A stretch of DNA of 36,563 nt from a bacterium. Its GTDB lineage: Bacteria; Gemmatimonadota; Glassbacteria; GWA2-58-10. The stretch lies in the NCBI GenBank assembly GCA_021372515.1, contig JAJFUG010000055.1, forward strand, positions 1 through 36,563, written 5' to 3'. Made by a program: the position numbers and the translations under genes. Of this stretch, positions 7,697-15,584 are shown piece after piece (the stretch's first letter is position 1; each line of letters starts with the position of its first letter). The notes beneath the pieces were generated by a model that saw only the letters and a list, made by a program, of their open reading frames with translations, was not told the origin of the DNA and did not search any database.

Positions 7697-8500
7697 ATGC
7701 CTGCGGGCAGCAAAATAACTTTTCCGCCCTGCCTGGAACTGGAACTGGGTGAAAAGGAGCGCGTGCTGTTTTTCAGCGACGCCCACCTGGACAGCGAAGC
7801 AACCCCCGAGGCGCGCGAACGCAGCGCCCGCGTGCTCGAATTCCTGGACTGGGCCGGGGACAATTGCGAGACCCTGGTGATCCTGGGCGACCTGTTCGAT
7901 TTCTATTTCGAGTACAGGAGCGTTTTCCCCTCGCGCTACCTTCGCGTGCTTTCCGCCCTGGACCGTCTGTCGGCCGGAGGCGTGCGCTGCCTGTATGTGG
8001 GGGGAAACCACGATTTCTGGCTGGGCGAGCTTTTCAGTCGCACGCTGGGCGTGACCCTGGTGCGGGACGGGCTCCTTCTGGAGCGGAAAGCCCCCACGCC
8101 GCAGCGTGTCCTGGCCACGCATGGGGATGGCCTCGGGCCTGGGGACACGGGCTATAAAATCCTGAAGAAACTCCTGCGCAACCCGTTCCTTATCTTCCTT
8201 TTCCGCCTGATCCACCCGGACTGGGGCTACGCCCTGGCCCGCCTGACCAGCCGCACCAGCCGCAAGTACACCAACCACCGTCAGCCCGCCCGCGTGGAGG
8301 CCTCGGCCCGCACCGGCCAGGCCCTGCTGGACTCCGGCCGCAACCTGAGCGCCGTGGTGCTGGCCCACACCCACCAGCCCGACTGCCGTCAGTTCGAAAA
8401 CGGCCTGTATTTCAACAGCGGGGACTGGTGCACGCATTTCAGCTACGTACGCTGGGATGAGCGGGGCCTGAGCCTGGAGAGTTTCACGGGCACGCGGTGA
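7697..8500 (+). CDS. LpxH-like UDP-2,3-diacylglucosamine pyrophosphatase family metallophosphoesterase
   Basis: Calcineurin-type metallophosphoesterase with the full set of metal motifs: SDAHLD (Asp28, His30), GDLFDF (Asp65), GGNHDFW (Asn104, His105), THGDG, and VLAHTHQP near the C-terminus. The segment after THGDG (GDTGYKILKKLLRNP, then FRLIHPDWG) matches the LpxH group, which cleaves UDP-2,3-diacylglucosamine to lipid X in lipid A synthesis at the inner-membrane surface. This is one reason to call the organism an outer-membrane bacterium. ATG at 7697 with GGAGG four bases upstream gives 267 residues; a TTG at 7661 would add 12. Other lipid A genes are not nearby, so a different phosphoesterase substrate cannot be excluded. 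Confidence 0.88.
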   Translation: MPAGSKITFPPCLELELGEKERVLFFSDAHLDSEATPEARERSARVLEFLDWAGDNCETLVILGDLFDFYFEYRSVFPSRYLRVLSALDRLSAGGVRCLYVGGNHDFWLGELFSRTLGVTLVRDGLLLERKAPTPQRVLATHGDGLGPGDTGYKILKKLLRNPFLIFLFRLIHPDWGYALARLTSRTSRKYTNHRQPARVEASARTGQALLDSGRNLSAVVLAHTHQPDCRQFENGLYFNSGDWCTHFSYVRWDERGLSLESFTGTR

Positions 8501-8684
8501 GGCCGGTCGGCCTGCCGGGGGGCCGGCGCCGCGTAAACGCGGGGCCGGCCGCGCGGGAAGGCCCGGGCGACGTGGCAAAGCCCGGCGCTCCAGCCGAACC
8601 CGACCTTTCCCGCAAACCTCAGTTCCCCCGCGCGGCCCGCCGGGCGCCTTGCGCCCCGCCGGCCCCCCGGCGGTCCTACCGGCC
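8501..8684. terminator. Stop-to-stop nested inverted repeat between convergent genes, likely bidirectional terminator
   Basis: The outer arms are 8501-8527 and 8658-8684, 27 bases each, pairing at 24 of 27 positions. The left arm starts on the base after the lpxH-like stop codon, and the right arm overlaps the stop codon of the DUF4091 gene. Inside lie a hairpin CCGCG-TAAA-CGCGG (8529-8542), an inner perfect 11-base stem (8547-8557 with 8627-8637), a hairpin GGGCGC-CTT-GCGCCC (8642-8656), and a small stem within the inner loop (8563-8568 with 8580-8585). Either transcript could fold it into a branched structure. There is no T tract, so a classic intrinsic terminator it is not; the role as transcription stop is inferred from position. 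Confidence 0.65.
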
Positions 8685-10943
8685 GAGAGCCCTCTGCATG
8701 GCCATGATCCCCTGCAGCAGCTCCTGACGCCACGCCTCGGCCAGGTACGGGTCCGGGCTGACCCGCAGCTGACGCATCACCCCGTCCCCATCCGGCGCGA
8801 TCTGGCTCATTATCCGTTCGAGACTCTGCACGGCTGAATCCGCAGCCTGCACAGCGGTCGGGTTCTGGCCGGCACGGCAGGCTGCGGCCAAGCTGCGAGC
8901 CAGGAGGACCAGGTGCAGGTCCTCGATACCCCGGCGGATGCCCTGGTACTCGGGCGAGGGGCAGAGTTCCTCGGCCTCCTGGCCCGGGTAGGCGGCGCAC
9001 CAGTCGCGCTGGGCGCCGTCCAGTTCATCGTACGGGTCACCGGTCACTGCCTGGTAGGCGAAATAGTAGATACCGCACGCGCCGGTCCGGGGAAGGAACC
9101 AGCCGGGGATCACCCGGTGGCAGACCGCATCCGCGCCCATGTCCGAGGAGCCGAAACAGGGCAGGTAAAAATACGGGGCGGCCTTGTTCTGGCGCACGAA
9201 ATCCAGGGTCTGTGGGCTCACGCTGCTGATCTGCATCACCACGGCATCCAGGTACTGTGACAGCTCCTGGATGGAGGAGGGCGAGTTGAGGTCGCAGAGG
9301 GTGCGGACACCGTTCATGCCGCGCAGGATGCCCAGGGTCAGCCGGGCCAGGGCCATACGTTCGGGTTCGTTGGACGGCTCGTCCACCGGGAAGAACAGAA
9401 GTTGCGGCCAGCCCCAGTTATGCGCCGTGTCGTCCATCATGCGCACCGCCCGGGCATAGAGGAGCTTGTCCTGCTCGCTCCATTTCCCGGCGCTCTCGGG
9501 GAGGTTCAGGCGCTTGGGAAGGTCGGCCACGTAGAACGGGGTAGGATGGTCGAACCCGCAGCGGCGCATCAGCATGAACAGCGTGTGAAGTTGGCGCACG
9601 CGGGCCAGGTCCAGGGCCAGGTAGTACTCGCCGGTGCGGGTCACGAACGCGCCGCCCAGGGATAGGGAGGTGAACCCGTGGGCCGCCATGTCGCGCAACT
9701 GGAGTTCCATCTGCTGGGGGTTGTCCAGCGGCGGGTAGTAGTAGAAACCGACCTTGGGAAGGGAATCCGGCCAGAGCGCGGGGACAGTGACCGGCAGCAC
9801 CTCGATCCGCAGCGGGACGCTCAGCGCGGCATGGCCGGGGGCCTTGAGCAGCACCGCGCTTTCGTAGACACCGGGGGCGGCGTTCTCCGGCACCGGGACA
9901 TCGATCCAGAAAAAGCGGGCCTCCCCCGCGGGCAGTGGTTTGAGACGCGGGCGCTCCAGGAGCCGGGCGCGCGGGCCGAACTCGCGGCTCCAGCTCCCCT
10001 CCAGGCGGGTGGCGGCGAAACGGGCCTGGTAGAGCCTGGGCCGGGTGTGGAGCTCGCCGTGCTCGCCGCTGAACGGACGGCCCAGGCTGATCTCCACCGA
10101 GGACAGGTCCTCCAAGGCCCGGACCCCGAAGGCGAACGGCGCCGTTGTGGCCCGCGGGACAGTTTCCTGGAACGCCGGACGGATGTCGTCCGGGCGGGGC
10201 AGCGAATAGGGCCAGGCATCCACCAGGCCCTTGCGCTCGAATACGATAAGCCCGGTTCCGCTCTCCACGGCGGACGGCTGGGGCGCGCCCTGCGGCTCGA
10301 TGTAACGCCCGGCGGTGAAACCATAGCGCTCGGCGGGGTTCCGGCCGAGCCAGCTCGAAAAGGTGGCCGCCTCACCCAGCCAGCCCTCGCCCTCGAGGAA
10401 CGCGGTCCGGCCCAGGCGGACAACACCCTGCGACGGCGCGCTGGTCAGCCGCAGGCGGGCTTTAGCTGCGCCAGCCGGGACTTTCAGGGAGCGGGTGTAC
10501 TCGGTCCAGCGGCGGCTGAGGCCCGCGCCGGGTTCTCTCTCCCGGGTGAGCGAGCTGAACAGTAGACTGTCGGCCAGAAGGCTGTCACTCTGATCGTACA
10601 GCTCAAGACGGGCCTCGAACATCTGCCCGCCAGCCCCGTCCCGCTCCAGGGCGAAACTGAACGCCACACTCGCCCCGGCCGAAACAGGCAGCGCCGGGCT
10701 GGAAAGGTTCAGCCGCGCGCCGCTGTCGGCGTAGAGCGCCAGACAGGGCTTTTCCACCCCCTGGTCCAGGTAGTTCTCCTCCAGGAGGCCGGAGGTGTCC
10801 AGGGTGTCCCAGAGCGCGTCACCCGCGCCGGTCCGCAGGCACCAGTGCGGGCCGGGCGCCTCCTCACCGCAACCGGAGGCGAGGCTGAGGAGAAAGATAA
10901 GGACTGAGGCAAAGGCTGGGCGCTGGAGCTGGGGTCGGATCAT
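8676..10943 (-). CDS. DUF4091 domain lipoprotein, putative glycan-active enzyme
   Basis: A 755-residue protein with a signal peptide ending in LASGC, so probably lipidated at Cys25. An N-terminal beta-sandwich region (about 35-200) is followed by further beta-rich domains and a TIM-barrel-like part beginning near LPKVGFYYYPPLDNPQ. The C-terminal region (IPGWFLPRTGACGIYYFAY, then PSPEYQGIRRGIEDLHLVLL) matches the DUF4091 pattern: a strand ending in the barrel, then a tryptophan/tyrosine-rich segment and the Gly-Ile-Glu-Asp helix. DUF4091 proteins are related to GH123-like glycoside hydrolases and occur in polysaccharide-use loci. A pair of acidic residues in FFPVDEPSNEPER could be catalytic; this is a guess. 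The substrate is unknown. Confidence 0.85.
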   Translation of the reverse strand: MIRPQLQRPAFASVLIFLLSLASGCGEEAPGPHWCLRTGAGDALWDTLDTSGLLEENYLDQGVEKPCLALYADSGARLNLSSPALPVSAGASVAFSFALERDGAGGQMFEARLELYDQSDSLLADSLLFSSLTREREPGAGLSRRWTEYTRSLKVPAGAAKARLRLTSAPSQGVVRLGRTAFLEGEGWLGEAATFSSWLGRNPAERYGFTAGRYIEPQGAPQPSAVESGTGLIVFERKGLVDAWPYSLPRPDDIRPAFQETVPRATTAPFAFGVRALEDLSSVEISLGRPFSGEHGELHTRPRLYQARFAATRLEGSWSREFGPRARLLERPRLKPLPAGEARFFWIDVPVPENAAPGVYESAVLLKAPGHAALSVPLRIEVLPVTVPALWPDSLPKVGFYYYPPLDNPQQMELQLRDMAAHGFTSLSLGGAFVTRTGEYYLALDLARVRQLHTLFMLMRRCGFDHPTPFYVADLPKRLNLPESAGKWSEQDKLLYARAVRMMDDTAHNWGWPQLLFFPVDEPSNEPERMALARLTLGILRGMNGVRTLCDLNSPSSIQELSQYLDAVVMQISSVSPQTLDFVRQNKAAPYFYLPCFGSSDMGADAVCHRVIPGWFLPRTGACGIYYFAYQAVTGDPYDELDGAQRDWCAAYPGQEAEELCPSPEYQGIRRGIEDLHLVLLARSLAAACRAGQNPTAVQAADSAVQSLERIMSQIAPDGDGVMRQLRVSPDPYLAEAWRQELLQGIMAMQRALGR

Positions 10944-11011
10944 CAGGGCTGCCTCGCTGGGGTGGGTGGGCGGGTTCGCTTACCGGAACGCTGGGCTGCC
11001 GGCCTGTCGCA

Positions 11012-11040
11012 AGCTTACACGAGGCGCTGTTTTTTTTCAA
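11012..11040 (-). promoter_or_regulatory. Possible sigma-70 promoter of the DUF4091 gene
   Basis: On the minus strand TTGAAA (11035-11040) and TAAGCT (11012-11017) are separated by 17 bases. Transcription would start about 60 bases upstream of the ATG at 10943. The -35 box is good, the -10 box only fair. Confidence 0.4.
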
Positions 11041-11052
11041 GTGTTTATGGCG

Positions 11053-11091
11053 TATAAAAATCAAGGCGCAACCGGGTCAGGGTCGCGCCTT
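11053..11091 (-). terminator. Intrinsic terminator of the hsp20 gene
   Basis: Downstream of the hsp20 stop, the minus strand reads AAGGCGC, a 15-base loop that can pair further, GCGCCTT, then GATTTTTAT. The stem arms are 11085-11091 and 11063-11069 and the T tract is at 11056-11060. Geometry fits a rho-independent terminator. Confidence 0.75.
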
Positions 11092-11119
11092 GGTGGAAAT
11101 TTTAGCTCTGCGTGAAAGG

Positions 11120-11533
11120 TTATTTGATTTTTATCTCGACCTGGCGCGGCTTCTGGCTCTCGTGCTTGGGCAGCGAAAGGCTCAGCACGCCGTCGGCAAA
11201 CGAGGCCTCCACCCGCGCCTCATCCACCAGGCCGTTCAGCTCGAACGAGCGGCTGAAACTTCCATAGCGGCGCTCGGAGCGCAAGGCCGCGGCTTTCGAC
11301 TCCGCCAAGGGGTCCTTCTTCTCGCCGCTCAAGTTCAGGCGGCCTTTCTCCAGCGAGACTTTCAGGTCCTCGGGCCGCACACCGGGAAGCTCGGCGCTCA
11401 GCACATAGCGGTTCTCCTCCTCCAGAAGGTCCACCCTCACACTCAGCTCACGCTCTGTCTGCGGCATGCTGCGGCAGGTTTCGAGTTCGGGCCAGAAGAC
11501 CCGGGCCGCGGGTGTGTAGCTCAACAGCGTCAT
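11120..11533 (-). CDS. Small heat-shock protein (Hsp20/alpha-crystallin family)
   Basis: ATP-independent holdase chaperone that binds unfolding proteins in the cytoplasm. The alpha-crystallin domain runs from about residue 32 (VRVDLLEEENRYVLSAELPG) to the end, with the typical A.LPGV...DL.V and L.L.GEKK patterns and the conserved C-terminal strand GVLSLSLPKHE. The C-terminal tail QVEIKIK carries the I-x-I motif used in oligomer assembly. I chose ATG at 11533 because GGAGGAG lies just upstream; an in-frame upstream start at 11581 would add 16 residues. With 137 residues it is a usual size. A sigma-54-type promoter lies about 85-100 bases upstream and a terminator follows, so it is monocistronic. 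Confidence 0.95.
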   Translation of the reverse strand: MTLLSYTPAARVFWPELETCRSMPQTERELSVRVDLLEEENRYVLSAELPGVRPEDLKVSLEKGRLNLSGEKKDPLAESKAAALRSERRYGSFSRSFELNGLVDEARVEASFADGVLSLSLPKHESQKPRQVEIKIK

Positions 11534-11616
11534 ACTCTCCTCCAGGTTTATCCGGACTTGTCGCTCCGGCGGTTTAAGCAATCATCCGTTCGGCTGACTG
11601 GAACACTCCTGGAAAA

Positions 11617-11632
11617 AGCAACCCGCGTGCCA
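11617..11632 (-). promoter_or_regulatory. Sigma-54 (RpoN) promoter of hsp20
   Basis: The minus strand carries TGGCACG (11632-11626), four bases, then TTGCT (11621-11617). This matches the -24/-12 consensus TGGCACG-N4-TTGCW exactly, with ten bases between the GG and GC dinucleotides. The start of transcription would be near 11606, about 73 bases before the ATG. Sigma-54 promoters need an enhancer-binding activator; the inverted repeat at 11663-11676 is a candidate site. No activator gene is in the window. Confidence 0.75.
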
Positions 11633-11865
11633 CAAAATTTTTCGTTGTCTAATTGATTATTCTGCAAGACATTGCACAGATAAACAACCCGACAGACCGG
11701 CACACCGGGGAAAGAGCATCATGCGCGCACTGCCAATGCGACAGCAAAAGCCTGACAGCGGATTCAGACACGCCGGAATGGCAGCTCAAGGCCTATACAA
11801 AATTTGAGGCGTTTTGTTTTTCGGCATTCAGGACATTGGCACGATACAGCGCCGGGGGTTTTGTC

Positions 11866-12098
11866 TTTGGGGGCCGCGCATGTTTGAGCCTCCCGCCAAG
11901 GCAGCGTGCAAGAGCGAGCGAAACGGCCCTGCCCGCAGCTGAGCCGTGGCTGGGCGGCGATTCGCGGCAGCGACGCCGCTGCGACTCAGCAGCGGAATCG
12001 TAGTGCCGTAAGCACCCGAGGCGGAAACGGAGGCGCGGCTGGGACGAGTTCGCGGCCCCCTTGGCTTCTGGTTCTCTTGGCCGTAACCAAGAGAACAA
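11866..12098 (+). repeat. Dispersed repeat of about 230 bases, copy A
   Basis: This stretch is a diverged copy of the reverse complement of 28393-28625. Shared blocks include TTTGGGGGCCGC, GCATGT/ACATGT then TGAGCCT, GAAACGGCCC, the 20-base core GGCGGCGATTCGCGGCAGCG (11954-11973), GCAGCGGAATC, and GGACGAGTT followed by GCGGCC. Each copy ends in a hairpin with a six-base loop; here the arms are GTTCTCTTGG (12071-12080) and CCAAGAGAAC (12087-12096). The hairpin end faces the 3' end of psp1, about 160 bases away. It contains no plausible gene. Confidence 0.85.
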
Positions 12099-12109
12099 CA
12101 CAGTCATTT

Positions 12110-12129
12110 GGCCACGGCGCGCCGTGCCC
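12110..12129. repeat. REP-like palindrome related to that at 3042-3061
   Basis: GGCCACGGCGCGCCGTGCCC is symmetric at 18 of 20 positions and differs from the perfect palindrome GGGCACGGCATGCCGTGCCC at 3042-3061 only in the central dinucleotide and one outer base. It lies between copy A of the dispersed repeat and the psp1 terminator. Confidence 0.65.
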
Positions 12130-12195
12130 GATTTCGGTTACAGGAGGAAGTGCCGCAGGGGCGGCCGGCGCCCCCCCCGGAGCGTCCTGGAATGG

Positions 12196-12224
12196 AAACA
12201 AAAAGGACACGCCTCGGCGTGTCC
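12196..12224 (-). terminator. Intrinsic terminator at the end of the surA-psp1 operon
   Basis: The minus strand reads GGACACGCC-GA-GGCGTGTCC (stem at 12205-12224) followed at once by TTTTTGTTT. This is a textbook rho-independent terminator, 32 bases past the psp1 stop codon. Confidence 0.93.
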
Positions 12225-12255
12225 TCCAGTCATTCACCGCGAAACAGGAACCGGT

Positions 12256-13164
12256 TCACTCCGGACGGTCCAGGTTCTCCTCCGCTTCCTCGCCCTCCTC
12301 CTTCGGCTGGCACGGGCGGCAGAACGTGCCGCTGCCCGGACGGCAGCCGCACTCCTGGTAGGAGCGGTTGAACTCCGAGAGCGGGATCTTGCGCCGCACA
12401 CCCTCGGCGTTGCGCACCTCGACCGTCTCGTTGAAAATATCCACCCCCGAGACCCGCTCGCGCGCCCCGCGGCAGTTCTCGTAGTCCTTGCCCTCGCGCG
12501 GGAATTTCTTCGACTGGCTCTTGTAGAAATCGCGCTCGAACATCAGGCAGCACATCAGGCGGCCGCAGATGCCGCTGATCTGGGCCGGGTTGAGCGGCAG
12601 TCGCTGTTCCTTGGCCGCACGCAGGGTCACCGGCTCGAAATCACCCAGGAACGTGGTGCAGCACAGACGGTAGCCGCAACGGCCGCAGCCGCCCAGACGG
12701 CGGGCCTCGTCGCGCACCCCGATCTGCTTCAGCTCGATGCGGGTCTTGAAAATGGAGGCCAGGTCCTTGACCAGCTGACGGAAATCCACGCGTTTCTCGG
12801 CGGTGAAATAGAAGCTCACCTTATTCCCGTCGAACTGCCACTCGGCATCCACCAGCTTCATGTTCAGGCCGTGCTCCTCCACCTTGTGGTGGCAGATCTG
12901 CAGGGCCTCCATCTCGCGGTAGGTGATCGACTCCAAGCGGTTGATCTCGTCCTGGGAGGCGCGGCGGCGCACTTCGCCGAAATCGCTTTTCCGGTTCTCG
13001 GTCTTCTTCCGGTCCGGGGTGACATCCCGCTGCACGGCACGGCCCATGTCCTCGCCCCGGTCGACCTCCACGATCAGGTAGTCGCCCAGCTCGAACTGCA
13101 CGTTGGCCCGGTTGATAAAATATTCCCGGCGCTCGCCCTTGAACTGCACCTCAATCATCTCCAT
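12256..13164 (-). CDS. PSP1 domain protein, RicT/YaaT-like
   Basis: The protein of 302 residues contains a PSP1 domain (about 15-230) with the cysteine-rich segments GGCGRCGYRLCC and GICGRLMCCLMFE that mark the YaaT/RicT group. A third cysteine group lies in the tail (CGCRPGSGTFCRPC). In Bacillus, RicT is part of the RicAFT complex, which binds 4Fe-4S clusters and affects RNase Y-dependent mRNA processing and development; in this lineage only the family membership is safe. The start overlaps the end of holB by 14 bases, and the holB-psp1 pairing is common across bacteria. It is the last gene of the operon before the terminator. The acidic tail (KEEGEEAEENLD) is probably disordered. Confidence 0.92.
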   Translation of the reverse strand: MEMIEVQFKGERREYFINRANVQFELGDYLIVEVDRGEDMGRAVQRDVTPDRKKTENRKSDFGEVRRRASQDEINRLESITYREMEALQICHHKVEEHGLNMKLVDAEWQFDGNKVSFYFTAEKRVDFRQLVKDLASIFKTRIELKQIGVRDEARRLGGCGRCGYRLCCTTFLGDFEPVTLRAAKEQRLPLNPAQISGICGRLMCCLMFERDFYKSQSKKFPREGKDYENCRGARERVSGVDIFNETVEVRNAEGVRRKIPLSEFNRSYQECGCRPGSGTFCRPCQPKEEGEEAEENLDRPE

Positions 13165-14296
13165 GCTCGATCCCCACGGCCTTTCTCATATCGGCGATAA
13201 TCGACCAGCCCAGAAGCCTCAGGTTCACGTTCCGCCCGAGGTCATCTCCCAGGCCCGCCATCCGTCCCAGAAGCCCGGTGAGGGAGGCGGCGTCGACCGT
13301 TCTTTCGGAAAAGTCACATAGAGCCCGGTTCGCTGCCGCGGGTTGCGGCCCGCCCAGGCGCATCACAAGAGCGTCCCGCAGCCCCTGGGTCAGTCCGGCC
13401 GCGAAACGCTCGAAATCGCCACGGTTATAAAACGGCCCGCTGCGGTCCTCCAGCAGGCTGAACGACGGTTCCATGCCCCGCGCCAGCACGGCCTCGAACA
13501 CCGCGCCGATCCACTCGCGCTGACGGTCCAGGGATTCCTGGTCCAGCAGGCGGAACGCCAGGCTCAGGTTACTGTCCGCCAGGGCCAGCAGTTCGGCCGC
13601 GGTGGACTCCTCCTGCCCGAAGCGCCCGCACAGCACCCCGAGCGCCGCCGCCCGCCCAGGGCGCCGCACCCGCAGACGCTGGCAGCGGCTGAGGATCGTG
13701 GGCAACAGGCCCGAAGGGCGCTCGGTGCAGAGGATCAGCCACACTCCGGCGCGCGGCTCCTCGAGCAATTTCAGCAGCGCGTTGGCCGCCTCCAGGCGCA
13801 GTTTTTCCGCACCGGTCATTATAAATACTTTATTGCGGCCCTCATAGCAACTTTTTTCCGCTTCCGCGCGGACCCGCGCCACCGCGCCGAGATGATGCTC
13901 GCTCTTTTCTGGGAAGCGCAAATCCAGCCAGGGGGCCTGCCGCCTCTGCTCGTAGACCTCGGCCAGGCGCTCCTCGTCCAGGCGGCCGTTCTTGTAGAAC
14001 GAGCCCGGCACGGGCGGGATCCAGATCACATCCGGGTGCGCCAGACGCTCCACCTTGCGGCAGGAGTCGCAGACCCCGCAGGGCGCTCCGCGGCCCCCGC
14101 TCTCGCGGCAGTTGAGCGCCGCGGCCAGGTAGAAAGCCAGGCTGCTCTTACCCGCGCCGTCCGGCCCGTGGAACAGAAGCGTCCCGCCCAGCCGTCCCCC
14201 GGCCAGGGCGCCCAGCAGACGGCCGCTTTCGGGCCCCTTGTCCAGCAGCTCGGTCAGCCCCGGACCCCGGAGCGCCTCTTTCGCTTTTCCGGCCAA
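13151..14296 (-). CDS. holB: DNA polymerase III delta prime subunit (clamp loader)
   Basis: AAA+-type protein of 381 residues. It shows a P-loop-like GPDGAGKSS near residue 44, a zinc module CRESGGRGAPCGVCDSC, and the sensor/SRC region LLKLLEEPRAG...LPTILSRCQRLRVRR, which together define DnaX/delta prime proteins. Unlike gamma/tau it lacks the extra domains of DnaX, and the family neighbour psp1 supports holB. Delta prime is the stator of the clamp loader that places the beta clamp on DNA. The P-loop here is well preserved, whereas in E. coli delta prime it is degenerate, so ATP binding is possible. The gene lies 12 bases after the envC-like gene. Confidence 0.9.
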   Translation of the reverse strand: MAGKAKEALRGPGLTELLDKGPESGRLLGALAGGRLGGTLLFHGPDGAGKSSLAFYLAAALNCRESGGRGAPCGVCDSCRKVERLAHPDVIWIPPVPGSFYKNGRLDEERLAEVYEQRRQAPWLDLRFPEKSEHHLGAVARVRAEAEKSCYEGRNKVFIMTGAEKLRLEAANALLKLLEEPRAGVWLILCTERPSGLLPTILSRCQRLRVRRPGRAAALGVLCGRFGQEESTAAELLALADSNLSLAFRLLDQESLDRQREWIGAVFEAVLARGMEPSFSLLEDRSGPFYNRGDFERFAAGLTQGLRDALVMRLGGPQPAAANRALCDFSERTVDAASLTGLLGRMAGLGDDLGRNVNLRLLGWSIIADMRKAVGIEHGDD

Positions 14297-14308
14297 ACCC
14301 TCTTCCCC

Positions 14309-15547
14309 CTACATGCCGCGCTTGAGCCAGGTGCGCGGGTCCACCGCACGCGCGCCCTCGCGTATCTCGAAATGCAGCAGCGGCCCCTCTAACGAGCCGG
14401 TGGAGCCCACCTTGGCGATCACCTGGCCCTCGGTCACTGTCGCGCCCTCGGCCACGAACACATCGCTCAGGTGCGTGTACAGGCTGTACACTCCGCCCCC
14501 GTGGTCGATCATCACCATCTTGCCGTAGCTGCGGTACCACTCCACGCGCATCACCACGCCGCCGCCCACGCACTTGACGCTCTCGCCCTCGTTGGCCTGG
14601 ATGTCGATGCCGTTGTTGATCACCCGGGTGCGCGTGATCTGGTCGGTGTAGGGGCCGAACCCGCGCAGGAGTGTGCCCTTGGCCACGGGCCAGCTCAGGC
14701 CGCCCTTGCGCCCGCTCAGGTGCGCCACCTCGGGCGGCAGGGTTTTGCCCTGACGGCGGGCGGCCTCGGCCGCCTCGCGCCGCTTGCGCTCCCACTCGGC
14801 GATCATCTCGCGGAACCGCTCGGCCTCTGCCTTGCGCTCCTCCAGCGACTTGAGCACCTCGGCGCGCTGGGCCTTGACATCCTTGAGCAGCTTCTGGCGC
14901 TCGTTCTCCTGGCTCGCGAGCTGACGGCTCTCGCGCTCCAGCTCGGCGCGGCGGGTCAGGCGCAGGGCCAACTTGCGCTCGCCGGCCAGCTTGTACTGGC
15001 TATAACTCTGGCGCAGCCCGCCCACCTCGCGCACCAGGCGCTTGTCCTGGGTGGCGATCAGGGTGAGGTACTTGAAACGGCGCAGCAGGTCGGTGAAAGA
15101 GTGGCTGCCGAAGATCACGGCCAGGGAATGGAGGCGGCCGCGCTTGTAGATGCCCCGCAGGCGGCGGTTGAGGATGGCTTTCTTCTGGGCGAGCTGACGG
15201 CCGCACTTGTCTAATTGGCGGCTTAGGAAGCTGATCTCGTTGTTCAGCTCGCCGATTTCGCCGTTGAGCGAAGCCAGGGTGCGCTGCGAGCGGTCGATGC
15301 CGCGCTCGATGTCGCGTATCTGGCGCAGCACGCTCTGTTCCTGTTTTTCCAGGCCCTGGGCTTTCTCGTGCCCGGCCTGGATCTCTTTCTCCAGCTTCTG
15401 CAACTGGCTGCGCGAGCTGTTGATCTTGTCCTCGGCCTGCTTGACCGTGCCGGTCTGCGCGCTCAAGCGCAACGGCAGGGCCAGGGCCAGCAGCAGGCAG
15501 GCCCCGGCGGCCAGGCATGCGCCGGCGCTGCTCGGGCGTTTTCTCAT
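14309..15547 (-). CDS. EnvC-like periplasmic coiled-coil protein with degenerate LytM domain
   Basis: Signal peptide (about 1-30), then a long coiled coil (about 35-120 and 165-260), then a C-terminal LytM/M23 domain (about 280-400). Two of the four key residues of an active M23 peptidase are changed. The HxxxD histidine is Asn311 (NNGID, Asp315 kept), and the first histidine of HxH is leucine in LLHFE. That pattern is typical of EnvC/NlpD-type activators of peptidoglycan amidases rather than of active peptidases. The gene directly follows ftsE and ftsX, and in E. coli FtsEX controls EnvC across the membrane. It therefore probably couples FtsEX to septal peptidoglycan splitting. The amidase is not in the window. 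Confidence 0.9.
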   Translation of the reverse strand: MRKRPSSAGACLAAGACLLLALALPLRLSAQTGTVKQAEDKINSSRSQLQKLEKEIQAGHEKAQGLEKQEQSVLRQIRDIERGIDRSQRTLASLNGEIGELNNEISFLSRQLDKCGRQLAQKKAILNRRLRGIYKRGRLHSLAVIFGSHSFTDLLRRFKYLTLIATQDKRLVREVGGLRQSYSQYKLAGERKLALRLTRRAELERESRQLASQENERQKLLKDVKAQRAEVLKSLEERKAEAERFREMIAEWERKRREAAEAARRQGKTLPPEVAHLSGRKGGLSWPVAKGTLLRGFGPYTDQITRTRVINNGIDIQANEGESVKCVGGGVVMRVEWYRSYGKMVMIDHGGGVYSLYTHLSDVFVAEGATVTEGQVIAKVGSTGSLEGPLLHFEIREGARAVDPRTWLKRGM

Positions 15548-15584
15548 CGCGTGCTCCGGCTCTGGTGGCTCGTCGCCCGCACGG

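Larger units (their letters stand above)
11534..12255. other. Intergenic region of about 720 bases upstream of hsp20 and downstream of psp1
   Basis: It holds, from left to right, the hsp20 leader, a sigma-54-type promoter, a short inverted repeat TGCAA-N4-TTGCA (11663-11676) that could be an activator site, an unassigned stretch to about 11865, a dispersed repeat (11866-12098), a REP-like palindrome (12110-12129) and the terminator of the psp1 operon. Reading frames here lack ribosome-binding sites and run into repeat sequence, so I call no gene. Confidence 0.7.

Noticed and set aside
11653-12003. Plus-strand frame of 116 codons including the motif GGDSRQRRR
   Set aside because: No ribosome-binding site, and its second half is the dispersed repeat. 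The related frame on copy B (28366-29535, minus) is equally unlikely and runs antisense into the reductase gene.
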